The translations under genes and the position numbers were made by a program. Shown here piece after piece: positions 40,384-52,294 of a DNA stretch of 64,000 nucleotides (positions are counted from its first letter, which is position 1; each line of letters begins with the position of its first letter). A model generated the notes under the pieces. The model did no database searches and was not told the DNA's origin. It saw only the letters and a list, made by a program, of their open reading frames with translations. Origin of the DNA: Picochlorum sp. 'celeri' (taxonomy: Eukaryota > Chlorophyta > Trebouxiophyceae); NCBI GenBank assembly GCA_010909725.1, contig JAACMV010000021.1:289497-353496 (forward strand), given 5' to 3'.

Positions 40384-40842
40384 ATGACCATGTAATGTAT
40401 TCATCCATGTAATAATAGTAGCATATTTATTATGTATACGTCATTGGAGTAGCCATTATTGGAATATTCCTACACACATCATATCTGAGAAAATATTATG
40501 AATGGCAGTAGTAGTCAACCATGGTTGACAGTCATCTGGGCGCCACGTTGATGATGCCGGTCTTCTCGGTTGGATCGATGGCAACCGCGTAGATGGCATG
40601 AATTTGCCTCACAGACTACTCCTGTGATTATTATTTAAAATTATAGACTCTGGTCCAGTTGAATTGGAAAGTAGTACGTGTCAGCGAGAGATACAACAGC
40701 ATGGGGAGACCAGGGCGTTGACGATAGGTCTGGTCAACCGACAACGAAAGGCAGACTCGACTAGTACACATTCCTCTGTCTGGAGAGAAATACACCTTTG
40801 ATTTGAGTTAAAATACTGATATATAACACACGTAGTGTTCTG
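40384..40842. other. Intergenic, no gene recognised
   Basis: 3' UTR of the surface glycoprotein and promoter of the prominin-like gene; no repeat or RNA gene seen. Confidence 0.4.
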
Positions 40843-43551
40843 ATGGAGGCTTTTGGAGTAGTAGACGACGAACAGCGACAAGGGGAGTGTGAGGCGACGT
40901 TTATTCGTCAGAATGTGTTGTCTGGGTTGCCTGTTCATTCAAATCCTGCGACATTGGATGAATACGATCCTGTTGATGTGTCCTATTATACTGGAGAGGT
41001 GTTGTCGTCGTCGTGGCCTTCTCTGGTGGGGTTGTGTGTGTTTGGTGTCTTGTTGGTTGGTTTTATTCTGTGGAGAAGCCTTCGGTGGTGCTGTTCGTGC
41101 ATGAGGAGGAAGAAACATGCGATACATATGCATGCGTCACCCTATAATACACCGTATTATCATGGTGGTGGTGAAAGTAGTAGTAGTAGTACTCACCAAG
41201 GTGGTGGTGTCAAGAATGTGTGTGGTGCCAAGGGAAGGCGGCATGGCAGATCTGGTGGACAGAGAGCGCTGTTGATTGGAGAAACAATCATGGCGTTAGG
41301 GATTCTTGGGAGTAGTATTTATGGAATAGTGAGTGTGAATCATGGTGTGGTGAGTCAAGGGGTGGCTGTGGTTGTCAGTGGGGTGGAGTATGTGGAATCT
41401 GTGATTGATACAGCGCAGCGAGGCATTGATAGGGCGAGGGCGTTGGGGGTGTCGTTGGAGGATATTCAAAGGCAATTGCAGGGGTCTACTGTAATCATGT
41501 CATCGACTCGAGAATCTGGTGTGTTGGGTATTGAGGAAGATTTGGCCTGCTTGGAACCATATGTTGATCAGTTGCCACGGCGTGTGTCTCCAGATGTATC
41601 TGCGGTGGTGAAGGATGCGGATGGGGTTGTGACGGCATTGTATCGAGATGTGCAAGATATACAGAGTATTCTGAAGGAGCAGGATGGGCGAGGGGAGAGT
41701 GCTGTGGATACGTTGTTGTCTGCACCTGATGTGTTGAGGACGTTGCAGACACAGTTGACAGAGGCAGGAGATCTTGGGACAAACCTTCCGTTGACCGGAA
41801 GTGATGCCATTGTTTCTACGTTGAAAGATGTACTGGATCCTTTGATTACGTCGTGGGATGCGCGAGAGGAATTTTTGGGGCATGTGGCATCAGATATTGA
41901 ACTATTGAGCACCACTGTGAGGGATCTTGCTGGACGTCTGCCAGAAGATTTGGAGCAAGCGAGGATATTATTGTCTTCAGAGGATGTAGTGAGGCTTTCA
42001 GAGCTGTATTCATCACAGAGACGGGCGTTTGTAGAGTATCGTCCGTGTTTGGATGGAGCAGTGTCGCAAGCCCAGGTTTTGTTGGGGCAGCGGAATGATG
42101 TGACACAGGAGGTGAGGGACCTTGTTGCCACGTTGACCGATGCTCGTGAGGATTTATATTCTGTATTTGGAGAAGGGGATCAGTTTGATGCGATCGTGGA
42201 GGATGTGAGGGGGCAGATAGATGATGTTGGGCCAGTTGTGGATGCATTGGTGCAGTTTCGTGATGATTTGAATTCAAAACAAGAGTTTGAAAATCTTGAT
42301 AGTGTTGTACAGTCGATTCGAGCGAGCAAGGGATTTCTTGAGGTAGCAAAGCCACAGGTTTTGGGGTTACTGTCCCAGATTGATTCGTATGAGGAGGTGC
42401 CATCCGCGCAAGTGTATAGTCAGATTGTGGCCAGTTCCAGGGTGTTGGGGACTGCGGCATTGGCGGCGTCCCAGCAGATTGATTCATTGCTCAGTGATAT
42501 CACTCCTTTTATTGATGAAGCTGCTGTGGTGAATGATCAGGTTCGTGGGATCGATATAGATCGATACTTGGACGAGGTTGAAAGGCTGTATGGGGTTGTT
42601 CAAGATGGTGAGATTGTCAGGCGTATGGATGCATACGATGCAGCCATTGGAACACTCCCTGATCCACCAAGTTCGGCGTTTAATAGTGTGAATATGTATT
42701 TGCAATCAGCAATAGATGATGTGTCGTCGACCCTGTCCTCCATTCAGAGTGAGTTGGATTCTATTGTCCAGACATCTCAAGATGGAATTACGCAAGCTCA
42801 GGAGGAGATTGTTGATACTGTGTATGAAAATATAGACAAGTATGAACCTCAGGCACAAACGTATAATACTCTTCGAGCTGCTATTATGTATGTATTGTTT
42901 GGGCTATGTATATTCTTCAGTTTGGTGATTATTGTTGCTGCTTTCCTGACTTGGCCAGCACTCCATAGCCTTTCAATCTTCTTGTTTCTGTGTCTAATGG
43001 TGGTGAATTATGCGTTAGTGGTTGCTCATACGGTTGGAATCAAAGTAGGAAGCGATACGTGCGAAAATCTGGAGCCGTATATTTTGCAACAGGTTGATGA
43101 TGCAAGTGCACAGCAGATTCTACAGTACTATTTCAATGGTGGCCAAGGAGACGTACGTGATGTGGTTGATGCCAGTTTGGATATTAATGTCGACGATATT
43201 ATTCAGACGATCAATAATGCAAAATCTGATTTGTTGGCGGAAATACAAGGTGTTAGCTTATCTGTACCATTAGAGACACAGGTGAATGCATCCCTGGGTC
43301 TTGCAGATGATATCATCAGTGACATCAATGCTGTCGTTTCTCTACTTGAATATGAACAAGCATATCCTGAGTACCTAGAAATTCGAGGCTTTGTGTGTTG
43401 CGAGACGATTGACATGGTTGGCGATCTCTGGTTGGCCATGGTCTTGACAGGAGGCTTTGCCTTTATACTCAGCTTGTTTGCCTTTGTGCTTGTCCATCAA
43501 TTTGATGCTCTCGTGCTAGCGAGATGGTTTGAGAGGTATAAACCTACATAG
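40843..43551 (+). CDS. Prominin-like pentaspan membrane protein
   Basis: 902 aa, single exon. Five hydrophobic segments: SWPSLVGLCVFGVLLVGFIL; ALLIGETIMALGILGSSIYG; YVLFGLCIFFSLVIIVAAFL; LHSLSIFLFLCLMVVNYALV; and LAMVLTGGFAFILSLFAFVL. Between 1 and 2 is a short loop beginning with a cysteine cluster (WCCSCMRRKK). Between 2 and 3 is a helical loop of about 520 residues, and between 4 and 5 one of about 120. This order (two large loops on the same side, Cys-rich first turn) is the prominin/CD133 topology; prominins shape plasma-membrane protrusions. The second loop is shorter than in animals and sequence identity could not be checked. It ends 28 nt from the convergent SEC31 stop. Confidence 0.68.
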   Translation: MEAFGVVDDEQRQGECEATFIRQNVLSGLPVHSNPATLDEYDPVDVSYYTGEVLSSSWPSLVGLCVFGVLLVGFILWRSLRWCCSCMRRKKHAIHMHASPYNTPYYHGGGESSSSSTHQGGGVKNVCGAKGRRHGRSGGQRALLIGETIMALGILGSSIYGIVSVNHGVVSQGVAVVVSGVEYVESVIDTAQRGIDRARALGVSLEDIQRQLQGSTVIMSSTRESGVLGIEEDLACLEPYVDQLPRRVSPDVSAVVKDADGVVTALYRDVQDIQSILKEQDGRGESAVDTLLSAPDVLRTLQTQLTEAGDLGTNLPLTGSDAIVSTLKDVLDPLITSWDAREEFLGHVASDIELLSTTVRDLAGRLPEDLEQARILLSSEDVVRLSELYSSQRRAFVEYRPCLDGAVSQAQVLLGQRNDVTQEVRDLVATLTDAREDLYSVFGEGDQFDAIVEDVRGQIDDVGPVVDALVQFRDDLNSKQEFENLDSVVQSIRASKGFLEVAKPQVLGLLSQIDSYEEVPSAQVYSQIVASSRVLGTAALAASQQIDSLLSDITPFIDEAAVVNDQVRGIDIDRYLDEVERLYGVVQDGEIVRRMDAYDAAIGTLPDPPSSAFNSVNMYLQSAIDDVSSTLSSIQSELDSIVQTSQDGITQAQEEIVDTVYENIDKYEPQAQTYNTLRAAIMYVLFGLCIFFSLVIIVAAFLTWPALHSLSIFLFLCLMVVNYALVVAHTVGIKVGSDTCENLEPYILQQVDDASAQQILQYYFNGGQGDVRDVVDASLDINVDDIIQTINNAKSDLLAEIQGVSLSVPLETQVNASLGLADDIISDINAVVSLLEYEQAYPEYLEIRGFVCCETIDMVGDLWLAMVLTGGFAFILSLFAFVLVHQFDALVLARWFERYKPT

Positions 43552-43579
43552 TTTGCAACTACAATATTTACAATTTGAT

Positions 43580-46500
43580 TTAATGACTCATTTGTCGTAT
43601 TTTGATTAAACGCTTTAATGCTGTCAGCCAGGAGGCACATTCATCCCAATCAGATGTTGTCAACTGCACTTGTACATGAGCTGCACCGGGGTAATCATAT
43701 GCATCTAGCGATGCTGCAAGCTGTAGCAGCTTTGATGTCACACTTTCACTCACGTTGCCTTCGTTCATCTTCCAAATGAGACTTCCCAATTTCTTGCTTG
43801 CATCATCCAACTCTCTCTTTCTTGCAGGCTGGGTTGCGGCAAACTGCTCGCCTGCTTGATATAACGATCTGAATGAGCTCACGATTGGGACCAAATTTTC
43901 TGGGATGCGTGACGTGTCAGCAGTCATGAGAGCAATATCTGCTGGAGGACCAGCTGGTTTTGCTGGTGATGGTGGCTGGGCTGCCGGGGCAGCATTCTGT
44001 GCTGTTTGAGGCTGGAACTGCGACACACCCGCGAATGTCTTTGGCTGCTGTTCATATCCAGATGAAGATGGTGGCTGATATACAGATGGTGGTGCAGCAG
44101 AAGGAACGTAATCTTGTTGTTGCTGCTGCTCATATCCAACTGCGGGTGGTTGGGACTGTTGCTGCTGTGACCCGTATGTTGGTGGAGGTTGCTGAGTTCC
44201 ATAAGTCGCTGGTGCTGAAGGCTGCTGCTGCTGTTGCTGAGTTCCATAAGTTGTGGGTGGTGGCTGCTGTTGCTGAGTTCCATACGTGGGTGGTGGCTGC
44301 TGCTGCTGCTGTTGATACATCTGGCTTGCTTGTGAAGAAAGAGGCGAAGCTGGGCCTGAAGAAGCCATTCCAAACTGACCCGCGGGCGGTCCTGTTGGCG
44401 GTGCTGATGGTGGAGCAGCCTGTATACCTGTTGGTGGAGCACCAAAAGCTGACGGTGGTGCACTAACTGCAGGTTGTGCTGGTGTAAACACCTGTGGCTG
44501 TGTTGGTGGAGGTGCTGCACCAGAGGTGCCGACACTTTGGGATGGATACGGCTGCGAGCTTGACATGGTAGAATACGGAGACGCAGGTGGAGACTGCTTG
44601 TATGCACCAACAGTTGGTGGAGCTCCATACCCCATCTGCTGTGGGGCCCCATATCCCATCTGCTGCTGACCATATTGCTGTTGTGGTGCACCCTCATTTT
44701 GAGTCGAGGTATTTTGCTGATATGTATCACCCCAGGATTGCGATACAAATTGCTCCTCCGCAGGGGCATCATGGGAGGATGGCTGATCCAGTGCCCCACC
44801 CTGGTAGAGCCTATCTCTCAAATCATTTGCCTTTTCGGACGAGTCGCCTGGAACAAGGCACAGCAAATCATATGCAGCTGCCAAATATCCCGCTGAAGCC
44901 AATTCTTCTGCTTGCTTGGCAAGCAAATCTCCCAAGGCAGAACTGGAACCAGCTTTATCGACACCAAGTCCCAGGACAACAGCTTTCTCCAAGAATGACT
45001 CCCGTGCTTTTGGAGATGCTTCAGCCCCTGCCACCTCGTTCCACAAAGACACTGCCATTTCAACATCTCCAGCACAAATACTGCATAAAATAGATGCATG
45101 TCTGGCGCCTCCTTGCAACAGAGACCTTCCCAGGGCCTGCACAAGTGCTACAAACTGGTCGGATGGAGCACTTGTCAACAAGGTTGCCAGAGTTTCCCTC
45201 CAACTCTGCGTTGGTCGAGATACGACATATCCCATCCAGTCTCCATCTAATACCGCACGGGCTATTCTCATGTACGGTCGTGGCTGAGCAGACATGACCT
45301 CTGCCCTGGTTGTCTCCCATGCATCGCCACCAATCATAGATGATATAATGAGTGCATCAGAGAATCGCTTGACGCTCAAACACTTGTCGAGAGCAGCTTT
45401 GTAATTACCGACATACATTGCCTTCAAAATCTCAGACTCGGCTTCCCCAGGAACACCATCAACAATCTTTGGAGATGTTGGAGCTTCAGGGGCTGGAGCC
45501 TGTTCTGGCTCGGCACGTGCCTCTGGGGCCTTGGCACTTGGTGGCTGCGGAGATCCCAATTGATCGAAAAATGAATCGCCATCCACAGGTGACTGGGCGA
45601 AGAAAGAAGATCCATCATCCCCTGGCTGACCCATGACTGCCTGAGCAACAGCAGCTCGCTGTTCATCGACAGCAGGCTGCCCTCCAAGATCCAAGTTTTC
45701 AAAGGTTTGTTCAGCCGTTTGAACATCTGTGGGCGGTGGTTGTACCGCTTCTTCTTCTTGTTGAGGCATCATCGACTCAAACCCGAGGCGTGTCAGCAAT
45801 TCACGTTGTGAATCATTCTCAAAATGAGTCTGCAAAAATTTCCACGTCTCCACCTCCTCTGGATCTTGGCTCTCAGCAGCACGAGTCTCGCATAATTGGC
45901 GCAGCAAATCTCTGTTCGCACTTTTAATCACCTGTTCAAACTCTGGCGAGAGCTTTGACACCGAACTCTCCATGTGCACCTGGTCAATCTCACCAGTCGC
46001 AGTTGTCACCTGCTCGCCAGTTGGCAACTGTCGCGTGGAATTCACAATCTTTAAAAGCTTGCCACCAAATCCAAATGATGCCCCAGCAACCGGCTTCTTC
46101 TCCCATGCCACAGGAGCATTTTTACGAACCTGAGACGTTTGGCCATCTGGGAGAAGGGCTGCTGGGCAAGAAGCCAGAGAATGCAGGCTGATCAAACCCT
46201 CAAATGTTGCACCAGCAAATACTCCTGGCTGCTTCTTATTTGACCATTGCACCTGGAATTTCCAATTCGGACCAGACGACATTTCTTGACGAGGCTGGCG
46301 AGACTGAACATCCCAAACAACCACCTTGTTATCCTTTCCAGATGACAAGAGCAAGGAGGAATCATGCGTAGACCAATCCAGAGAAAGGACTCCCTTGCTG
46401 TGACCTGACAACTCTGCCACAGGGGACACAGCATTTCGTAAATCCCACAGTTGAAGAGTAGAGCACATATCATCATCAGAAGCAACCATGACTTGCGTCG

Positions 46501-47548
46501 CAATATCTGGATTCCAAGCAATAGAACTACACCTTCTCCTTCCATTCGAGTCTGTCAATGTTATCACTGGCCTCTGTTTCTTCAAATCCCAAACAACAAC
46601 AGTCCCAGCAGACGTTCCAGTCGCAAGAATATGCTGCACCTTTCTGTTCCACTGAAGGCACGTCACCTGATTCTGCATTCCTGAAGCTGCCCCCTTCATG
46701 GGAGGATAGAGCGATGGCTGCCCAGGATTGCCCAAATCCCAAATACAAACCTCTCCATCCGCAGCTCCCGAAGCAAGCAATTTCGACGTCAAAGGGTTAA
46801 ATTCCAACCCTCGTACAGCACCCTGATGTTTATTCAATCTGCACAAGAGAGACGTCTTGGACACATCTCCCCCCTGCCCATCAATAATAGATGCTGGGTT
46901 CCAAACACACACTGTCCCATCAGAGAGCCCTCCTCCAAGCATTCCATACTGCACATATACAACAGCAAGAGTAAATTTTATCATTCGAGTATATCTAATA
47001 GAGAAGATGCTGCACACAGCACCTAAAATACACAAGCCACCATCCATACCTTGAAATGAGGAAACTCCTCTCCAGTTGCTGCCCAGGACAACCTTGCAAA
47101 CCTCTCTGGCGCTTGAACGGCCTCCCCAACCCTCACAAGACCTTTCCCAGGAGAAGAATAATCCAAAGAAAAAATCTGCAACCAACACAATCATGCATAA
47201 GAACACATCATCAAGTCTCTACAGAGAAACACAACCCACCTCCAGCTGAGATGAAGTACTAAAACTCAGGTCAATAGCACCAGCGACACTTCCAGCCGCC
47301 ATAAAAGGCGCCGTAGGCGCAAATGTAAACATCGCTGAGCGATCAATTTCTTTCACAGCCTCCACATGCTGCGCAGACGACTGCTGCACGGGTGCCTGCT
47401 GCTGTTGCTGCTGCTGTCCAAACCCATTCTGATCACCCATCGCAGGTTGCTGCTGGTATCCCCCCACAGCAGGCGCCTGTTGCCCATATTGAGGCACATA
47501 TTGAGCATTCATACCCTGCTGATACGGGTTCGGCTGTTGCTGGTACAT
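43580..47548 (-). CDS. SEC31: COPII coat protein SEC31
   Basis: Outer coat subunit of COPII vesicles at ER exit sites. Three exons: 47240-47548, 47050-47175 and 43580-46948, phase 0 junctions, 1267 aa. After a Gln-rich N-terminus the WD40 propeller starts (RSAMFTFAPTAPFMAAGSVAG...LEIFSLDYSSPG). Typical blades are GMLGGGLSDGTVCVWNP, LLASGAADGEVCIWDL and GVLSLDWSTHDSSLLLSSGKDN. The alpha-solenoid/ACE1 region follows (about 640-850; KRFSDALIISSMIGGDAWE). Then come a long Pro/Gln/Tyr-rich disordered segment (about 870-1150) and a C-terminal SRA1-like helical domain. An N-terminal Gln-rich extension before the propeller is unusual in length. The CAG-rich DNA coding for the Gln tracts is repeat-prone. 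Confidence 0.94.
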
Positions 47549-48168
47549 GGTGTTTGGATCAACGGTGTTGGATCACGCGGTAGTCCTTCTCCCAACAAGC
47601 CCACCCCAATCTATCTGATACAAACGAATAGTATGTAAAGATGAACTGAATCAACGCCGTCGTTATGAAAATGCCGGCACAAGAGTCGAGTGATCGTTGG
47701 GACAACACGATTGAAACAATCACGATTCTCTCTCTCCTGACGATCGCTACTCCCAACAAATTCAATAGTAGTATTTAAGATTCAATTCTGCTACCTTGAG
47801 GAAGTGCGGAATCATGCCATCAAGAATGCCCAGATGTGCATGGGCCAGTCGCAGGCTCATGAGCCTGTTGTTACAAAAGATGGCCCTGAAGGGCACTAGC
47901 AGATCACTCTTCTATACATTCCATTGACAGATGCAGATGCAGATGAAGAAGAATGGTTGTATTACAATCACTATGGGTCACACAAACAAACAAACAAACA
48001 AGCAAGCAAGCAAACGTGTACATGAACACAAAATCTCTCATGGTGGTCACTTAGTAGTAGTATAAGCCAAGAAGAAGACCAGTACATACAGCCAATGGGA
48101 TGTTGTTGTCATCATGTCATGAATCGATGGAAGGGAAAAAACAAAATCATATCCTCTTGGGAGTATTA
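47549..48168. other. Intergenic with a tetranucleotide repeat
   Basis: SEC31 promoter and 3' UTR of the dehydrogenase gene. A (CAAA)n/(CAAG)n microsatellite lies at about 47982-48013, preceded by a short GATGCA repeat near 47930. No gene recognised. Confidence 0.5.
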
Positions 48169-49200
48169 TTATATAGTGGGCTGCATTTTCTCTTGAATCA
48201 ATCGATCAGTCATGTCGCACAACTTGGCTGCCATGTCCAAGTCACGGGCCTGCCTCGCTGGCGTGCCTTCTTGGCAGTCCACAAGGTAGGCTCCGTTTTG
48301 CAGCAAGTCACCTCGGGCGCAGGCCACGACGGTGGTGGCTGCTCCTTGTTCTGGCGTCTTGCAGAAATACTTGAACAATTTGAACATGGTATTGACGTAG
48401 GTGGTGTCCTGCTGGAGTTTGGTGTGAATCGCGCCTGGGTGGATTGAGAAGGCCTTGATGTTTGTCCCCTGCTCTTCAAATGTCTGTGCCAAGTGCTTCA
48501 TGTACAAAATCATCGCGAGTTTGCTCTGGCCATAGCTCTTCCATCCAGAAAATTTCGTGGTATCGAAATTTGGATCATCGAGCTGAATCTTACCAAGCAT
48601 GTGGGCGATGCTCGACATGCCGACAATTCTACCTCCAAAGCCCTCTGGGCATTCACGGCAGCTGTCAATCATGCGTGGCAAGAGCTCTTTCGTGAGGAGA
48701 TAATGGCCCACGAAATTGACACCGAATCCTTTTTCAAATCCTTGCTTGGTTCGTTCCAGTGATGAGACGATGGCACCTGCGTTGAGAACGAGGATATGCA
48801 GGGAAGGGACTGTCTCACGGATGGTGCGAGCACAGGCCAAGACGCTGTTCAAATCGGACAGATCAAGCGCAACCACCGTGCACGTGTTACTCTTTTTCCC
48901 CTCTGTATTTTTAATATCTTTCACAGCCTCATCTCCTGATGCTGTATTCCTGCAGCCGATGATGACGTTGCATCCAGCAACATAGAGTGCCCGAGCTGTT
49001 TCTTTGCCAATGCCAGAGTTGGCACCAGTCACCAATGCCGTCTTTCCTTCGAGATAGCCAACGCCTTGGATAGCATCAAGAGCACTGGAATTTCTTCCGA
49101 GACGCTTCAGTGTTGCTCGCGCCTGCTCTTCATCGCTGGGTTCGATGGCTTTGCTCTTCTTTGGAGATGACGCAGGCGCCACTCGAAGAGTGCAAAACAT
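48169..49200 (-). CDS. Short-chain dehydrogenase/reductase (retinol dehydrogenase/WWOX-like)
   Basis: 343 aa, single exon. Classical SDR Rossmann fold: TGANSGIGKETARAL (NAD(P)-binding Gly motif), VVALDLSDLNS, VLNAGAI (NAG), GMSSIAH (catalytic Ser) and YGQSKLAMIL (YxxxK). HPGAIHT follows. The pattern resembles the light-dependent protochlorophyllide reductase/retinol dehydrogenase/WWOX branch. IGCRNT after the second strand favours NADP. The first ~45 residues are an extension that could target an organelle. Substrate unknown. Confidence 0.88.
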   Translation of the reverse strand: MFCTLRVAPASSPKKSKAIEPSDEEQARATLKRLGRNSSALDAIQGVGYLEGKTALVTGANSGIGKETARALYVAGCNVIIGCRNTASGDEAVKDIKNTEGKKSNTCTVVALDLSDLNSVLACARTIRETVPSLHILVLNAGAIVSSLERTKQGFEKGFGVNFVGHYLLTKELLPRMIDSCRECPEGFGGRIVGMSSIAHMLGKIQLDDPNFDTTKFSGWKSYGQSKLAMILYMKHLAQTFEEQGTNIKAFSIHPGAIHTKLQQDTTYVNTMFKLFKYFCKTPEQGAATTVVACARGDLLQNGAYLVDCQEGTPARQARDLDMAAKLCDMTDRLIQEKMQPTI

Positions 49201-49425
49201 GGTCTGTCTTCTTTGTGTACGAATATATGTATATACTCTGGCAAGGATTCAACGCACGCGTTATTATTCAACCTTATATATACATATACACAATGATTTT
49301 GATACGAAAGCATGCGCCAATGACTGCGGAGGGCTGCGTTTGTGTGCCCGAGGTTTGCCCATGTGTGTTTGTTTGTTCCATGCATGCCTCATGCAGCGCA
49401 TCGACCAAGCGGAGTATCCCACATG

Positions 49426-49959
49426 CTATAAAGATCTAAGCGACTCTGTAATCCAAAGACGCAACTGGGATGCACTCAATGCACCTTCCAGCCGCCGAAT
49501 GGGCTTGCCATTCTTGAAAAGAACCAACGTGGGCAGCGCACTCACTTGAAACTTTGATGCAATCTCCTGATACTTTTCCGTATTAATCTTCACGAATGCA
49601 ACATCTTTCATATCATGAGAGCATTCACTCATCACTTTGGCCATCATCTGACAAGGACCACACCATTGAGCATAAAAATCCACCAACACAACCTCCCGCT
49701 GTTGCACCATTTCTTCAAACGAGGAAAACTTGGTCTTCTTCTTACTACCACTACTACTACTATTCGTCTGCGTCGTCTGTCCATCGCCCTGACCCATACT
49801 AGACGCATAGAGACGTTGTGGTCTTGTGGATGGTGTCTGATGCATGGTATGGATCTTCTGTGCAGAAAAATACCCACGAGCATGGCTGCTTCTCGCAGCT
49901 CCACCGTGACAGTGTGTGGAGCCCACTCCACAGCACTGTACTCGTGCTGAAGATATCAT
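49426..49959 (-). CDS. Organelle thioredoxin, y-type-like
   Basis: 177 aa, single exon. Residues 1-70 form a Ser/His/Arg-rich transit peptide followed by a Ser-rich linker. The thioredoxin fold has FYAQWCGPCQMMAKVMSE (active-site CGPC), KINTEKYQEIASKFQVSALPTLVLFKNGKP (cis-Pro after LP) and a C-terminal helix. FSSFEEMV near the start, KINTEKY and the RRLEGALS end resemble plastid thioredoxin y, which reduces antioxidant enzymes such as peroxiredoxin Q. It starts 336 bp from the divergent DPM1 gene. Confidence 0.9.
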   Translation of the reverse strand: MISSARVQCCGVGSTHCHGGAARSSHARGYFSAQKIHTMHQTPSTRPQRLYASSMGQGDGQTTQTNSSSSGSKKKTKFSSFEEMVQQREVVLVDFYAQWCGPCQMMAKVMSECSHDMKDVAFVKINTEKYQEIASKFQVSALPTLVLFKNGKPIRRLEGALSASQLRLWITESLRSL

Positions 49960-50295
49960 ATATAAATAATCTATAATAAATACACGCGCAGCTATTCGAT
50001 TGTATGAAAAATCCGTTCCGAGATCAAGGGGAACAATGTGAGCTAATCCGTAGGGTTTCTTCCCGAATTCTGCTACCGCAGATCTATTTTGTACAGATAT
50101 AAATTCCTTAAATTATACTCTGGCGTACATATGGGTTCGCAACAGCTACATGTCCCTCCATGATTGGTATTGTTCTAATGTGTCTTTTTACAGAACTCTA
50201 GACGATTGTCGAAAAACTCTGACCCCTTCTCTGACTTCCTCGTGTATTTATTGATACTATAACAATACATCGGACGTACGTAATCCAACATAGCG
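49960..50295. promoter_or_regulatory. Bidirectional promoter region, thioredoxin / DPM1
   Basis: AT-rich non-coding spacer between divergent starts; no defined motif could be assigned. Confidence 0.4.
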
Positions 50296-51157
<862 letters not shown>

Positions 51158-51632
51158 GTAGTCGTGTTACTAGTGTAAGAGTACGACCTACAAAAAGAAA
51201 GAAATGTGTGTTTGTTTTTAGATGCATCATCCTAGGCATGCGAAAAGATACCATCATCTCAGATCTCTTCATCGTCATTGGTGTGGCTATGAACACATGG
51301 TACGCACACAGCACGGGTTTCAACAGCAATGTGTGACATCCAACATGCAGTGTGACATACCAAGGCATGCCATTGCCATCTGATAAGATCAAGTTGAACC
51401 ATCACGGATGATTGTCTTCATCATAGCACTGCTGCTAGACTTTAAAAGTGACCAAGAGTGCCCAGAGTCAGTTTTCATTTCAATGATACATATATGCATG
51501 AAGAAGAAAAAGTGATGATGATGCGCACCTCTTTCTCATTCCTGGTATACCCAATCTATCGAGCCTTGAGATTGATGTAATCAATCTACATTCAAATACA
51601 CAAATCACAAATTGTTACTACTACTGCTGCTA
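51158..51632. other. Intergenic, no gene recognised
   Basis: Convergent 3' regions of DPM1 and the small basic protein; no repeat or RNA gene seen. Confidence 0.4.
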
Positions 51633-52113
51633 TTATCGTTTCTGTCGCGTTCGTTTCGGTCTACTTGTATTATTAGTATTGTCAGCACCTCCTCCCTTCT
51701 TGGTTTTTGGTGGCTGCTTTCTTGTCTTCTTCTTGTCACCACCAGCGTTCTTCGTCGTCTTCTTTTTCTGTATCGAGGAAGCAGCAGATTTTTTCGACGA
51801 ACGAGATGTATGTCGCGTCCTCGTCGTCAAAGGTGGCTGCATTGTTTCTTCCTGAGAAGACAATTGGGAGAGCATTCGTCGCAGCACGTCCTCCTCCACC
51901 TGCAAACGTTGCAGCTGTCGCCGTGCAATACGCTGCACCTTCTCCAATGTCTCTTCCTCAATATCTAACGCATTTTTAATATCCTATAGAAACATATATA
52001 TCATCGGATGAAATACGCAGATGTGGGAAAGAGTTTTCCTACATTTTGTTTTGAAAAAAGACAAGTGGAAAAAAACAAACCTTTATCCGAAATTCCCCCA
52101 ATTTCAACGCCAT
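51633..52113 (-). CDS. Small coiled-coil protein with very basic tail, unknown function
   Basis: Two exons, 52081-52113 (MALKLGEFRIK) and 51633-51983, phase 0, 127 aa; the donor is GTTTGT and the acceptor CTATAG. Residues 1-55 form a heptad-like helix (IKNALDIEEETLEKVQRIAR). After a Thr/Ser linker the last 60 residues are almost only Lys, Arg, Thr, Ser and Asn (KKKTTKNAGGDKKKTRKQPP). This suggests a nuclear or ribosome/nucleic-acid-bound protein. I do not recognise a family. It shares a 181-bp divergent promoter with the photolyase-hydrolase gene. Confidence 0.6.
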
Positions 52114-52294
52114 CCTGGTTCGCCATAAATAAATAGTTCTTTTTCCAGTATAATTTTTGTCTTGAAAAATCTCTCTGAAGTAGAATTCGTTCTGTTTGCT
52201 GATGGGTGGAACTGCGTAATAAGAACATTAAATAAATATCCAGATGAGTTGATGGATAATTCGACCTTGTCTTGGCCCGAAATCTCATTCAACA

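Noticed and set aside
43960..45093. Long ORFs antisense to SEC31
   Set aside because: They mirror the Pro/Gln-rich coding of SEC31 and have no motifs.
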